NCBI RefSeq assembly: GCF_018613315.1
Contig: NZ_JAGGQL010000035.1
Span: 1 to 57,929 of the forward strand
Reading direction: 5' to 3'
Length of the DNA stretch: 57,929 nt
Origin: Bacillus sp. ISL-37
GTDB lineage: Bacteria > Bacillota > Bacilli > Bacillales > Cytobacillaceae
Below are positions 1 to 7,494 of the stretch, one piece after another; position 1 is the first letter of the stretch, and each line of letters starts with the position of its first letter. The translations under genes and the position numbers were made by a program. Under the pieces are notes generated by a model that saw only the letters and a list, made by a program, of their open reading frames with translations, was not told the origin of the DNA and ran no database searches.

Positions 1-263
1 GTAAGGAAACCTTCCTCTCCAAACCTTTCATATGAATCCCTCCAACGCTTTAGACAGCGTTTGGGCTGTTCCTTGCCGATCATGTCTAGGTCAAAGCCCT
101 GTTCAATAAAGATTTGTGTGGGTATTTTTCCACTTTTGTAATCCATTACTGCTTTTAGCTTAAACTCAGGACTATAGGAGATAGACCTTTCAGAAGCACT
201 CAAAACATTGGGATTCTTCTCAAGCTCTTTAATTTGGAATTCGTTATAAATATTCTTACTCAT
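1..263 (-). CDS. IS3-family transposase OrfA, N-terminal part (cut by window edge)
   Basis: The 87 visible residues begin MSKNIYNEFQIKELEKNPNV and continue into a helix-turn-helix region containing SYSPEFKLKAVMDYKSGK and QPKRCLKRWRDSYERFGEEG. This is the DNA-binding, IS150-like OrfA type that normally precedes a frameshift-expressed DDE transposase. The start ATG at 263 follows a GGCGGAGG ribosome binding site. The reading frame stays open to base 1, so the gene continues outside the window. The DDE catalytic part is not visible, so activity cannot be judged. Confidence 0.75.
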   Translation of the reverse strand, partial: MSKNIYNEFQIKELEKNPNVLSASERSISYSPEFKLKAVMDYKSGKIPTQIFIEQGFDLDMIGKEQPKRCLKRWRDSYERFGEEGFL

Positions 264-361
264 GATAATCCTCCGCCCATATTCATTAAATCTATTGAAA
301 CACAAAAAAACCCAGATAGGGGCACTTTTTTATCAGTGTCCGCTATCCGGGGTATAGTTCA
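1..361 (-). mobile_element. IS3-family insertion sequence, one end only
   Basis: The window opens inside an insertion sequence. The first 263 bases encode the start of an IS3-type OrfA on the minus strand. About 100 bases before its start codon lies a probable terminal sequence ending in ...TATAGTTCA on the plus strand (337-361), which read outward is TGAACTATACC, in line with the TG...CA ends of the family. The other end is outside the window, so the target duplication cannot be checked. The element stops 8 bp from the stop codon of the next gene, so it did not disrupt it. Confidence 0.65.
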
Positions 362-369
362 GTCATGCT

Positions 370-564
370 TCAATGGTTTTTTTCGTTTTGCTTTTCAGCA
401 TCTTCCTGATGGTTTATAAAATCTTCAACCAGGCATTTACTGCTTATGATAATGCCTGACAAGAAAAATGCAATTGTCAACGTCAAGGGGAAATAAAAGT
501 ACGTTAACATCGTAGTGGCAATCGTCCACAACAGCCAGAAATATTTTTCACGATATTCAGCCAT
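370..564 (-). CDS. small two-helix membrane protein downstream of spoIIP
   Basis: This 64-residue protein has two hydrophobic stretches (about residues 8-23 and 25-42) and a charged, asparagine- and glutamate-rich C-terminus, so it should be a small integral membrane protein. I do not recognise a named family. Its ATG overlaps the last 8 bases of spoIIP in another frame, which suggests translational coupling and co-expression with spoIIP during sporulation. That link is inferred from position only. The IS3 element ends just beyond its stop codon. Confidence 0.55.
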   Translation of the reverse strand: MAEYREKYFWLLWTIATTMLTYFYFPLTLTIAFFLSGIIISSKCLVEDFINHQEDAEKQNEKNH

Positions 565-1687
565 TTACCTCTTCCGCCTTCCAATAAATCTGGCTGATTG
601 CGTCCGCTAACGCTTCTATTGTGTTTTTTAATTCTTTCATATTATTATCAACGCCGCCTACCTCGACGACCAGCGTGTTTGCATGCAAGTCTTGATTATA
701 TATTCCATCAACGCCGATTCCTTTTTTAGGCAAAACTCCCTTACTGATCCCTGGATAATCTTTATTCAGGATCTTATGAAGTTCATTTGCAAACTTCAGG
801 TTCTTCTGGAAGTTCTTATTTTCCTCGCCAATGACAAAAACCAATCTTGCATATGGCTCGTTATTGATTGTGGCTGTAGTCGAATCCTTTCTGACAGAAT
901 CCCTGTGCAGGTCAATAAAGTAATCTAATTTCTCGTTTCCAGCCATTGCGCTTTGAACCAACGAACGTGATATTTCATAAGACTTGTGTGTCATCCAGCC
1001 TTTTTTATCCAACTCCTGGCCAATATTGGTCTTATCCACACTCGCTCCTATACCCCTTTTCTCCAACTCCTTTCCTAGTAATTCACCTACAATCGTAATG
1101 TTGGTTTTGCCATCAACAGCCTCATTTTCATTCTCTGCTCCCTCCAGACCAAGCAATGGTAAGTACGACTCCCAGCTGTGAGTATGATAAATGAATACCG
1201 ATTTTTCTGTTGGTGAAGAACCAGAGTATATTTTGCCGCTGTTCAGCTCCTTCAGTTCATTCGCTGCCATATTTCTTTCCTGCAGTAAAACCTCCATAGG
1301 AGGGGCAGATTCAATCGGGATATCCGTAAAATCAACTCCTTCATCTGCGATGAGGAAGTTTGAATCAAATGCCATGAAACCTGGAATTTCACTCCTTATC
1401 AGACTCCTGATATCATTCATTTCAACGTTTGTAAGTAATTTGAATCCTGTAGAAAGAATTGGCAAATCAGCATTCGATCCTGTCAGTGCATGTCCAATCA
1501 ACGGGTTCTCATAACTAATGATCCTGAGGAATACGTCTGCACCAATTTCTCCGTTTACTTTGAATTTAAAAAAGCTAATGTTCGAAGAAGAAATGAATCC
1601 AGCTATCAGAAAAAAACTGAGTGTACAAACTAATATAATGAAACCTGACAGCATTTTCCTATAAATATTGACTAAAACTCCTGTCAT
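557..1687 (-). CDS. spoIIP: stage II sporulation protein P (SpoIIP-type peptidoglycan amidase/endopeptidase)
   Basis: The 376-residue protein has an N-terminal membrane anchor (about residues 13-33) and a C-terminal SpoIIP domain. Recognisable motifs are the zinc-site stretch VFIYHTHSWESYLP (about 164-177), a second site YFIDLHRDS (about 255-263) and a C-terminal TLVVEVGGVDNN. In Bacillus, SpoIIP works with SpoIID and SpoIIM in the mother cell to thin septal peptidoglycan during engulfment. B. subtilis SpoIIP has about 400 residues, so this copy is slightly short but complete. The neighbour gpr found in B. subtilis is absent here, so it could be a paralogue. Start ATG follows AAAGGGTGATGG. 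Confidence 0.88.
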   Translation of the reverse strand: MTGVLVNIYRKMLSGFIILVCTLSFFLIAGFISSSNISFFKFKVNGEIGADVFLRIISYENPLIGHALTGSNADLPILSTGFKLLTNVEMNDIRSLIRSEIPGFMAFDSNFLIADEGVDFTDIPIESAPPMEVLLQERNMAANELKELNSGKIYSGSSPTEKSVFIYHTHSWESYLPLLGLEGAENENEAVDGKTNITIVGELLGKELEKRGIGASVDKTNIGQELDKKGWMTHKSYEISRSLVQSAMAGNEKLDYFIDLHRDSVRKDSTTATINNEPYARLVFVIGEENKNFQKNLKFANELHKILNKDYPGISKGVLPKKGIGVDGIYNQDLHANTLVVEVGGVDNNMKELKNTIEALADAISQIYWKAEEVNG

Positions 1688-1772
1688 TCCATCACCCTTT
1701 TGCTTGTGATACTAATTTTGAAAGTACTATATCTGTTAATCCATAAATATGTATAAATGCAGAATTTAGACT

Positions 1773-1803
1773 AAAAAACGCCCGGACAGATGTCCAGACG
1801 TTC
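1773..1803 (-). terminator. intrinsic terminator after corA
   Basis: On the minus strand ACGTCTGGACA and TGTCCGGGCGT pair as a stem with one mismatch, followed by a run of T. It lies directly after the corA stop codon. Confidence 0.8.
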
Positions 1804-1805
1804 AG

Positions 1806-2744
1806 TTAGAAATATTTCTTTTTCCAGAAAACAAATGCAGTTAACCCGGCCAATAACACAGCCATACTGATTGCCAGGAAGAAGGCAAACGGATTGTGCT
1901 GAAATGGAAGATCTACGTTCATACCATAGAAGCTTGCCACCATAGTCGGGAACGAAAGAATGATTGTAATGGATGTCAGGAATTTCATTACCATATTTAG
2001 GTTATTTGAAATAATAGAGGCGAAAGCGTCCATCATACCACTTAAAATTGAACTATAAGTCTCAGCCATTTCGATGGCCTGCGTATTTTCGATGATGACA
2101 TCCTCCAGCAAATCCTTGTCTTCATCATACATTTTTAAATAATTGAAGCGCATGATCTTTGCGAGTACCACTTTATTGGATTTTAGTGATGTCGTGAAGT
2201 AAACCAGGCTTTTCTCCAAAGCAAGAAATGCATATAATTCCTTGTTTTTCATCGACTGATGCAGCTCGCGCTCAATCTCATTTGTCTTTTTATTGATTTG
2301 TTTCAGGTAGCGTAAATAATAAATGGAAATAACGTAAAGGATCTGCAGGGCAAATCTTGTTTTCTTATAAGTATAAAATTCCTTGACTCTATTTGACTTG
2401 AATTCATTCAATACAGGAGTCTCTTTTAACGAAACTGTGATGATACAATTCGCAGTCTGAATTATCCCGACTGGTATAGTTTCATAAATCGGAAAGCCAG
2501 AATCATCATGGGTGATGTATGGATAGTCAACGATGATATAGACAATACCATCTTCTTTTTCAATCCTTGGCCTCTCTTCATCATCAAGTGCATCCTTTAT
2601 GAAATCCACTGCAATACCCGTTTCAGTCGCAACCCTTATGATCTCATCTTCAGAAGGATGTACCATATTAACCCAGGAGCCTTTTGAAATTTCTTCTACA
2701 CGTGTTAAATGTCTTTCTTCACTGCTTTTATAGATTTCTAGCAT
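1806..2744 (-). CDS. corA: CorA-family divalent cation (Mg2+) channel
   Basis: The 312-residue protein carries the family signature: two C-terminal membrane helices with the selectivity motif GMN (in SFYGMNVDLP, about residues 273-282) between them, a positively charged C-terminus (FWKKKYF), and a long helical cytoplasmic domain. CorA forms pentameric Mg2+ channels. An in-frame TTG exists 36 bases upstream, but ATG at 2744 has the strong site GAGGAGG 8 bases away and gives the usual length, so I use it. A short ORF occupies the 5' leader (2765-2887) and may control expression. Confidence 0.9.
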   Translation of the reverse strand: MLEIYKSSEERHLTRVEEISKGSWVNMVHPSEDEIIRVATETGIAVDFIKDALDDEERPRIEKEDGIVYIIVDYPYITHDDSGFPIYETIPVGIIQTANCIITVSLKETPVLNEFKSNRVKEFYTYKKTRFALQILYVISIYYLRYLKQINKKTNEIERELHQSMKNKELYAFLALEKSLVYFTTSLKSNKVVLAKIMRFNYLKMYDEDKDLLEDVIIENTQAIEMAETYSSILSGMMDAFASIISNNLNMVMKFLTSITIILSFPTMVASFYGMNVDLPFQHNPFAFFLAISMAVLLAGLTAFVFWKKKYF

Positions 2745-2764
2745 TTGACCAACCTCCTCTTCAA

Positions 2765-2887
2765 TTATTGAGGAAGCCAACTACCTTTTTTCAGAGTTGA
2801 TAGTCTTGCAGAATTCAATTTTATCAAATCTAATAGATTATCGACTTCCCCGCAGCTATCGGGATCAGGTTCTTTTGAATAACCCAA
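2765..2887 (-). CDS. putative corA leader peptide, 40 codons, with EPDPD stretch
   Basis: Between the putative corA promoter and corA lies a 40-codon ORF with a TTG start nine bases after AAAGGAG. The N-terminal part reads (M)GYSKEPDPDSCGEVDNLL and the ORF ends SWLPQ, with its stop 20 bases before the corA ATG. Alternating acidic and proline residues recall E. coli MgtL (MEPDPTPL...), where low Mg2+ destabilises the ribosome on the EPDP codons and switches on the Mg2+ transporter gene. Seen here: ORF, ribosome site, motif, position. Inferred: a sensing role. It may instead be chance, since TTG starts are less certain. Confidence 0.45.
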   Translation of the reverse strand: MGYSKEPDPDSCGEVDNLLDLIKLNSARLSTLKKGSWLPQ

Positions 2888-2920
2888 AGATACCAACTCC
2901 TTTCTGTTTTCAACTCTTAC

Positions 2921-2949
2921 ATCTTACTCCTGAAAGGGTGAAACTACAA
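2921..2949 (-). promoter_or_regulatory. candidate sigma-A promoter of the corA leader transcript
   Basis: On the minus strand TTGTAG (2944-2949) and TAAGAT (2921-2926) are separated by 17 bases. A start near 2914 would give a leader of about 170 nucleotides that includes the short ORF. Confidence 0.45.
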
Positions 2950-2989
2950 TTAGAACTTTAAATGAAAAATAATAATTTTTATAATACAG

Positions 2990-3048
2990 TTGACATTATA
3001 CCTTAGTGGGTATATATTATTTAATATAAATAATACCTCTAAGGGTAT
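2990..3048 (+). promoter_or_regulatory. promoter with two ATACC...GGGTAT operators
   Basis: A near-consensus sigma-A promoter (TTGACA 2990-2995, 17-base spacer, TATATT 3013-3018) carries an imperfect palindrome, ATACCTTAGTGGGTAT, inside the spacer (2998-3013). A second one, ATACCTCTAAGGGTAT, lies just downstream (3033-3048). Their form resembles the operators of CsoR/RcnR-family metal or sulfur sensors. A repressor here would block polymerase at both sites. The regulator identity is inferred; no csoR-like gene is in this window. Confidence 0.6.
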
Positions 3049-3069
3049 TAAAACAGGAGGAATCTTTGA

Positions 3070-3465
3070 ATGAAAAACATGATTACAAAATCTCTCATTG
3101 CTTTTGCGATGATTTTATCATTAGTTGCTGCTGGACTTCCACAGCAAAAAGCTGAAGCTGCAACTACAACCGCTGATGTTTTAGTAACAGTAGGCCAAAT
3201 GGGTGCTGATTCATATTCTCAAACATTGGATGGTGTTCTTTACACAGTTGACCAAATTGGCTTCATGGCTGACAGAATCCTTTGGACTCAAGAACAAATC
3301 GGTTTCATGGCCGACAGGATTGTATATGTAACAGAGTTTTCACAGAATAAAACGGTAAAAGTAATCTACATGGCTACTGCTTTATGGCCAACTGGAACGA
3401 AGGATGGGGGATACACTTATAAAGTATCGCTTATGCCAGTGGCAATGCTGCCAGCTGACTGGTAA
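3070..3465 (+). CDS. secreted protein with repeated QIGFMADRI motif
   Basis: This 131-residue protein has a clear Sec signal peptide (KNMITKS then a hydrophobic core, with AEA-A near residue 30 as a cleavage site). The mature part contains two near-identical copies of QIGFMADRI about 17 residues apart, plus a related upstream DQIG-like segment (VGQMGADSYSQTL). Similar MADRI-repeat exoproteins occur in Bacillaceae, but I know no established function. Ribosome site AGGAGGAATC precedes the ATG. A strong, apparently operator-controlled promoter and a terminator make it a single-gene unit that is probably induced by an environmental signal. Confidence 0.7.
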   Translation: MKNMITKSLIAFAMILSLVAAGLPQQKAEAATTTADVLVTVGQMGADSYSQTLDGVLYTVDQIGFMADRILWTQEQIGFMADRIVYVTEFSQNKTVKVIYMATALWPTGTKDGGYTYKVSLMPVAMLPADW

Positions 3466-3489
3466 AACTATCAGATAAATACATGTAAA

Positions 3490-3520
3490 AGTCTGGCTGT
3501 ACTGTAGGCCAGACTTTCTT
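3490..3520 (+). terminator. intrinsic terminator of the MADRI-repeat gene
   Basis: AGTCTGGC and GCCAGACT form an 8-bp stem followed by TTTCTTT. Confidence 0.8.
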
Positions 3521-3645
3521 TGTATATTGGCTTTTTGGGTTTTTCAGAATAGAAAAGAAAATTGCAGTTAAGTATTTTAAAATTAATTCTAATATAGCCT
3601 TGACTTTCCTTTTTGCGAATATCCCCTCCAAACCCCATTCTAATA

Positions 3646-3685
3646 AATATTAGGGTCTTTTTTCGAATATTAGGGTCTTTTTTCG
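3646..3685. repeat. 20-bp perfect tandem duplication
   Basis: Two adjacent identical copies of a 20-bp unit beginning AATATTAGGG and ending TTTTTCG. It lies in the 280-bp gap between the secreted-protein gene and the DUF421 gene, where I see no convincing coding sequence. Confidence 0.85.
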
Positions 3686-3694
3686 AGAAGCCTT

Positions 3695-3723
3695 TTGACA
3701 AAATACACTAATGGGTGTACATG
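3695..3723 (+). promoter_or_regulatory. orphan promoter/operator resembling the one at 2990
   Basis: TTGACA (3695-3700), a 17-base spacer containing ATACACTAATGGGT, and TACATG (3718-3723) align well over about 30 bp with the promoter/operator at 2990-3018. No plus-strand gene follows; the next gene ends on the minus strand at 3750. It may be the remnant of a duplicated gene or a regulator-binding site only. Confidence 0.35.
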
Positions 3724-3749
3724 TTAAAAAATATTCGATAAGAGTCTTT

Positions 3750-4472
3750 TCAGTGATAAATTGGCGGTATGTTTATGGCTGATTGTTTCCTTAAAGTGAT
3801 ATTCAGGGATTTCCCTTCTGTGATGGAAGCAAAAAATACATCCTTCAAATTATGAACTGACTCCTCTGCTAATTTATCCATCAGCCACTTCTCATCCAAG
3901 TTCAGCTGGAAGAGAATTTTTTTGTACAATTTACCGTCTATAATTAATGGCATTGCCAAATCATCGCCAGTCCTGGTCAAATTCATATCCTCCAGAGTGA
4001 CTGTCGCTTTTTCTGCTTTTTTCATGACCGTTAAATTTCCGTTAGCTTCGAGGATTCCTATTCTTACATCCTGAACATTAAAAATATCTTTCTCTCGCAA
4101 CATTAACAACATATTATCGATTGAGTACTGTGTTTTACGTAAGTTCTCCACAATGAATTTTCCCTCGTGAATGACCGTGATTGGTTCAAAGGTGAGTATA
4201 CGCCCTATTTTCCTGCTTTTAATCTTCAGGTAGGCTACCAGTTTCTGAAGCAACGCTATTAAAACAATGGCAATTCCGGTGTGTATATGAGGAATCTTCG
4301 GGTCGGCAATGTCCGCCCCAACGACCGCACCAAAAGCCAATAAGATTAAAAAGTCAAAAATAGGCAGCTCTCCTATTGAGCGCCTCCCCATAAATAAAGT
4401 CGCAAACAACATCAGCGGCAGAATAGTGACCACCCTGCCTAAGAGAATTAACATTTCTTCTAAGAGTTTCAT
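3750..4472 (-). CDS. DUF421 (YetF/YcaP-type) membrane protein
   Basis: The 240-residue protein has three N-terminal membrane segments (about residues 7-27, 35-52, 60-80) followed by a cytoplasmic domain with the family pattern: an FEPITVIHEGKFIVENLRKTQYSIDNMLLMLR stretch (positions about 100-131) and a second subdomain with EANGNLTVMKK. This is the arrangement of the Bacillus YetF/YrbG/YkjA/YdfR family, several members of which are expressed in spores. Biochemical function is not settled. The ATG follows GGAGGGGCC. The gene stands alone, divergent from the PBP gene. Confidence 0.85.
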   Translation of the reverse strand: MKLLEEMLILLGRVVTILPLMLFATLFMGRRSIGELPIFDFLILLAFGAVVGADIADPKIPHIHTGIAIVLIALLQKLVAYLKIKSRKIGRILTFEPITVIHEGKFIVENLRKTQYSIDNMLLMLREKDIFNVQDVRIGILEANGNLTVMKKAEKATVTLEDMNLTRTGDDLAMPLIIDGKLYKKILFQLNLDEKWLMDKLAEESVHNLKDVFFASITEGKSLNITLRKQSAINIPPIYH

Positions 4473-4775
4473 TTGGCCCCTCCATATGTAAGAATCCTTT
4501 AGTTAGTTTTGATGTATTTATTTTATTTATACAAAGAGCAACAAAATTATAGACAACCCTCTCCCTTTCATAGTACTCATTTTTACATCTTAGTAGACTG
4601 CACTGCTATAGAACCGAAGAACTCAAAATTGTCATTTAGCCCATCTGTGCCTGTTAAACGCCTCCAACTTTCCTGATGGGCAGCAAATCATATATAATGG
4701 AAGGTAAATTAGTGAACACCTCATTCTGGCAGCTTGAATATACACTGAAAAGCTTCAATTAAAAGGAGAAATTAT
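4473..4775. other. intergenic region between the DUF421 gene and the PBP gene
   Basis: This 300-bp divergent region has no ORF that I can support. A TATAAT lies on the plus strand at 4693-4698, but the matching -35 region is poor. That is compatible with a sporulation sigma factor or a weak sigma-A promoter for the PBP gene. Confidence 0.4.
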
Positions 4776-6893
4776 ATGCAATTACTGCAACGATTTTGGG
4801 AGGCTGTTGTTCGATTTTGGAAACGGCGCCACCTGACTCAGATATTTTTATTAATCTTATTGGTTTTCATATTGCTGTCGATTCTCTGGTTCGCCTTCAT
4901 CGCTAGCAGGGCGAATGTCCAAACTCTGAAGGATGGATTGAGCCAGGCAACCACGATTTATGACCGTAATGGTGATGAAGCAAGCAAGCTTGCTTCAAAC
5001 CGCACCGGTGGAGTATCGATAAATGATATGCCAGAGCATGTCCCTAATGCCGTCATTGCTATTGAGGATGAACGTTTCTATGAACATAACGGATTCGATA
5101 TTAAAGGCATCACACGTGCTTTTTTCGGCAACCTTTTAGCTGGAGGCATTACCGGTGGTGGAAGTACCCTCACCCAGCAGCTGACAAAAAACGCCCTGTT
5201 ATCTTCAGAGCGGACATACAAACGTAAAGTAGAAGAATTATTTTTAGCAGTTGAGCTTGAAAAGGTATATGAAAAGGACGAAATCATAGAAATGTACCTG
5301 AACCAGGTGTATTTCGGCAGTGGCGCTTTTGGGATCAACAACGCAAGTAAAAAGTATTTCGCAAAGGATATTCAGGATGTGACAATCAGTGAAGCTGCAA
5401 TGCTTGCCGGTCTGCTGAAAGCACCTTCTGCCCTGGATCCTTATAATAATTACGATGCTGCCATCAAACGCAGAAATGTTGTTTTATCTAAAATGAACGA
5501 GCTAGGGATGATATCGGATTCTGAATATAAACAAGCAAAATCCGAAAAGATTGTCCTGGAAGACGGAGGCGGCTCTCTTGCCGATCGGAAATATCCTTCT
5601 TATGTCGATGCTGTTTTGGATGAAGCGACAAGTAAATACGGGCTTACCCAGGATGAAATCATGACAAGAGGCTATCGCATCTATACTGAACTTAATCAGG
5701 ACATACAATCAGGCCTGGAAAAAGTATACCAACAGGATCATCTATTCCCTGATCGAGCCAGTGATGTTTTAGTACAAAGTGGATCCGTCCTGCTTGATCC
5801 TGGGAATGGCGGCGTCCTTGCATTGGTTGGCGGACGAGGCGAGAAAGTGTTCAGGGGTTTCAACCGCGCTACCCACCTCAGGGCTCAGCCAGGTTCGACA
5901 ATGAAGCCCCTGGCCGTGTACACACCGGCATTAGAAGAAGGCTATAAGTATGATTCCATGCTTGTTGACAAGAAGATGTCTTTTAAAAATTACAGTCCCA
6001 AAAATTTCTCTGATACTTATAAAGGAGAAGTGCCAATGTATGAGGCAGTGGAAAATTCAATTAATATACCTGCTGTTTGGCTTTTAAATGAAATAGGCTT
6101 AAATAAGGGAATTGATGCTGTAAGAAGATTTGGAATTAAAGTAGAAAAAGAAGACCAGAACCTGGCCCTCGCCCTCGGAGGAATGCATAATGGTGTTTCT
6201 CCCTTAAAAATGGCCGAAGCTTATTCTGTCTTCCCAAATGGCGGGAAGCGTCATGATGCCCATGTAATCACGAAAATTGTCGGTCCCACAGGCAAGGTGA
6301 TTACTGAGCATGATGGCTCAACAACACGCGTAACTTCCAAATCAGTGGCAAATGAAATGACGTCTATGTTATTGAATGTTGTAGAAACAGGGACTGGTAA
6401 AGGAACAAATATTGAGGGTGTTGAGATTGCAGGAAAAACAGGGTCTACTCAGCTTCCTTATGCAGATATCAATGGAACAAAGGACCAATGGTTTGTAGGA
6501 TATACACCGAACATCGTCGGGGCAGTATGGCTTGGTTATGATAAAACTGACCGCAAGCATTATTTATCCAGCAGCAGTTCAAAGGATGTAGTGCCGCTGT
6601 TCAGGGCGATCATGGAAGAAACAGTTCCCCACATCGAGCAGGAGGAATTCAGGGTCCAATCAATCAACGAAAGGCAGTCTGGTGCCATCGTTGATTATGA
6701 AGAAACAGAAAAAGCAATCAGGGAAAAAGCAGACGAACTGGAGCAAGAATTAAAAGATCGTGCTGGCCAAGTTGAAGAAAAACTAAAAGAAGAAGCGCCA
6801 AAGTGGAAAAAAGTATTTGAACAAATGCAGGAAGACGCCGGTAAGGTCGGCGACAAAGTGATAGATAAACTTAGAGAGTGGCAAGGAGATTAA
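4776..6893 (+). CDS. pbpG: class A penicillin-binding protein (PbpG/PBP2d-like)
   Basis: The 705-residue protein has a short cytoplasmic tail, one membrane helix (about residues 22-44), a glycosyltransferase domain (IAIEDERFYEHNG with the catalytic Glu near residue 97, then GGGSTLTQQLTKN) and a transpeptidase domain with all three motifs: SxxK in PGSTMKPLA (about 378), SxN in ENSINIP (about 427) and KTGST (about 555). Length and N-terminus match B. subtilis PbpG, which is made in the forespore and polymerises spore-wall peptidoglycan. The last 80 residues form a charged, probably coiled-coil tail rich in Glu and Lys. Ribosome site AAAGGAG. Which class A paralogue it is remains an inference. 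Confidence 0.8.
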   Translation: MQLLQRFWEAVVRFWKRRHLTQIFLLILLVFILLSILWFAFIASRANVQTLKDGLSQATTIYDRNGDEASKLASNRTGGVSINDMPEHVPNAVIAIEDERFYEHNGFDIKGITRAFFGNLLAGGITGGGSTLTQQLTKNALLSSERTYKRKVEELFLAVELEKVYEKDEIIEMYLNQVYFGSGAFGINNASKKYFAKDIQDVTISEAAMLAGLLKAPSALDPYNNYDAAIKRRNVVLSKMNELGMISDSEYKQAKSEKIVLEDGGGSLADRKYPSYVDAVLDEATSKYGLTQDEIMTRGYRIYTELNQDIQSGLEKVYQQDHLFPDRASDVLVQSGSVLLDPGNGGVLALVGGRGEKVFRGFNRATHLRAQPGSTMKPLAVYTPALEEGYKYDSMLVDKKMSFKNYSPKNFSDTYKGEVPMYEAVENSINIPAVWLLNEIGLNKGIDAVRRFGIKVEKEDQNLALALGGMHNGVSPLKMAEAYSVFPNGGKRHDAHVITKIVGPTGKVITEHDGSTTRVTSKSVANEMTSMLLNVVETGTGKGTNIEGVEIAGKTGSTQLPYADINGTKDQWFVGYTPNIVGAVWLGYDKTDRKHYLSSSSSKDVVPLFRAIMEETVPHIEQEEFRVQSINERQSGAIVDYEETEKAIREKADELEQELKDRAGQVEEKLKEEAPKWKKVFEQMQEDAGKVGDKVIDKLREWQGD

Positions 6894-6898
6894 AAGAA

Positions 6899-6935
6899 AT
6901 GTGAGCAGCTTAATAATTGGCTGCTCACTTTTTAT
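6899..6935 (+). terminator. intrinsic terminator of the PBP gene
   Basis: GTGAGCAGC and GCTGCTCAC pair around a 10-base loop and are followed by TTTTTA. Confidence 0.85.
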
Positions 6936-7014
6936 TTGGAAGAAAAAGGCCATTTTCACGGAGGCATGATTGCGAATTATAGGCTGATGTCGTAGAGTTG
7001 TTCGAACTCGGTTT

Positions 7015-7430
7015 GACTTCGGACAAATCCGCAGGGTCACAACACCATTTTGTCCGAACAGGACATGACTTCGGACAAATTCACAGAAGCACATCGTCAC
7101 TTTGTCCGAACCTGGCATAACTTCGGACAAATTCACAAAAGCACATCGCCATTTTGTCCGAACACGACATGACTTCGGACAAATTCACAGAAGCACATCG
7201 CCATTTTGTCCGAACACGGCATGACTTCGGACAAATTCACAAAAGCACATCGTCACTTTGTCCGAACCTGGCATGACTTCGGACAAATTCACAGAAGCAC
7301 ATCGCCATTTTGTCCGAACCTGGCATGACTTCGGACAAATTCACAAAAGCACATCGCCATTTTGTCCGAACCTGGCATGACTTCGGACGAATTCACAGAA
7401 GCACAATTCCATTTTGTCCGAAGACGGCAT
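7015..7430. repeat. tandem array of eight 52-bp hairpin units
   Basis: Units start at exact 52-bp steps (TTCGG at 7018, 7070, 7122, 7174, 7226, 7278, 7330 and 7382). Each unit holds TTCGGACAAA, a variable centre such as TTCACAGAAGCACATCGCCA, then TTTGTCCGAA. The two 10-base arms are perfect inverted repeats, so each unit can fold into a hairpin. Centres alternate between a few variants (CAGAAG/CAAAAG, CGCCAT/CGTCAC), while the arms are almost invariant apart from one G change in the last unit. There is no nearby cas gene and the arms are palindromic, so this is not a CRISPR. Function unknown. Confidence 0.9.
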
Positions 7431-7494
7431 AACTTGTTGTAATGCCCTTAGTAATCAAATACCAAAAGATATTGCCTATTAACAAATTGCATAT

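Noticed and set aside
2765-2944. M-box or other known riboswitch upstream of corA
   Set aside because: The leader is only about 170 nucleotides, mostly occupied by the short ORF, and I see no M-box core or terminator/antiterminator pair.
3431-3701. Two overlapping minus-strand ORFs of 66 and 76 codons
   Set aside because: They cross a terminator and a tandem repeat, lack ribosome sites and share no protein features.
6783-7136. 117-codon minus-strand ORF
   Set aside because: It runs through the PBP 3' end, its terminator and the hairpin repeat on the opposite strand; no ribosome site and no protein-like composition.
7015-7430. CRISPR array
   Set aside because: The 52-bp units are almost identical through the centres as well as the arms, there are no unique spacers and no cas genes; each unit is a hairpin.
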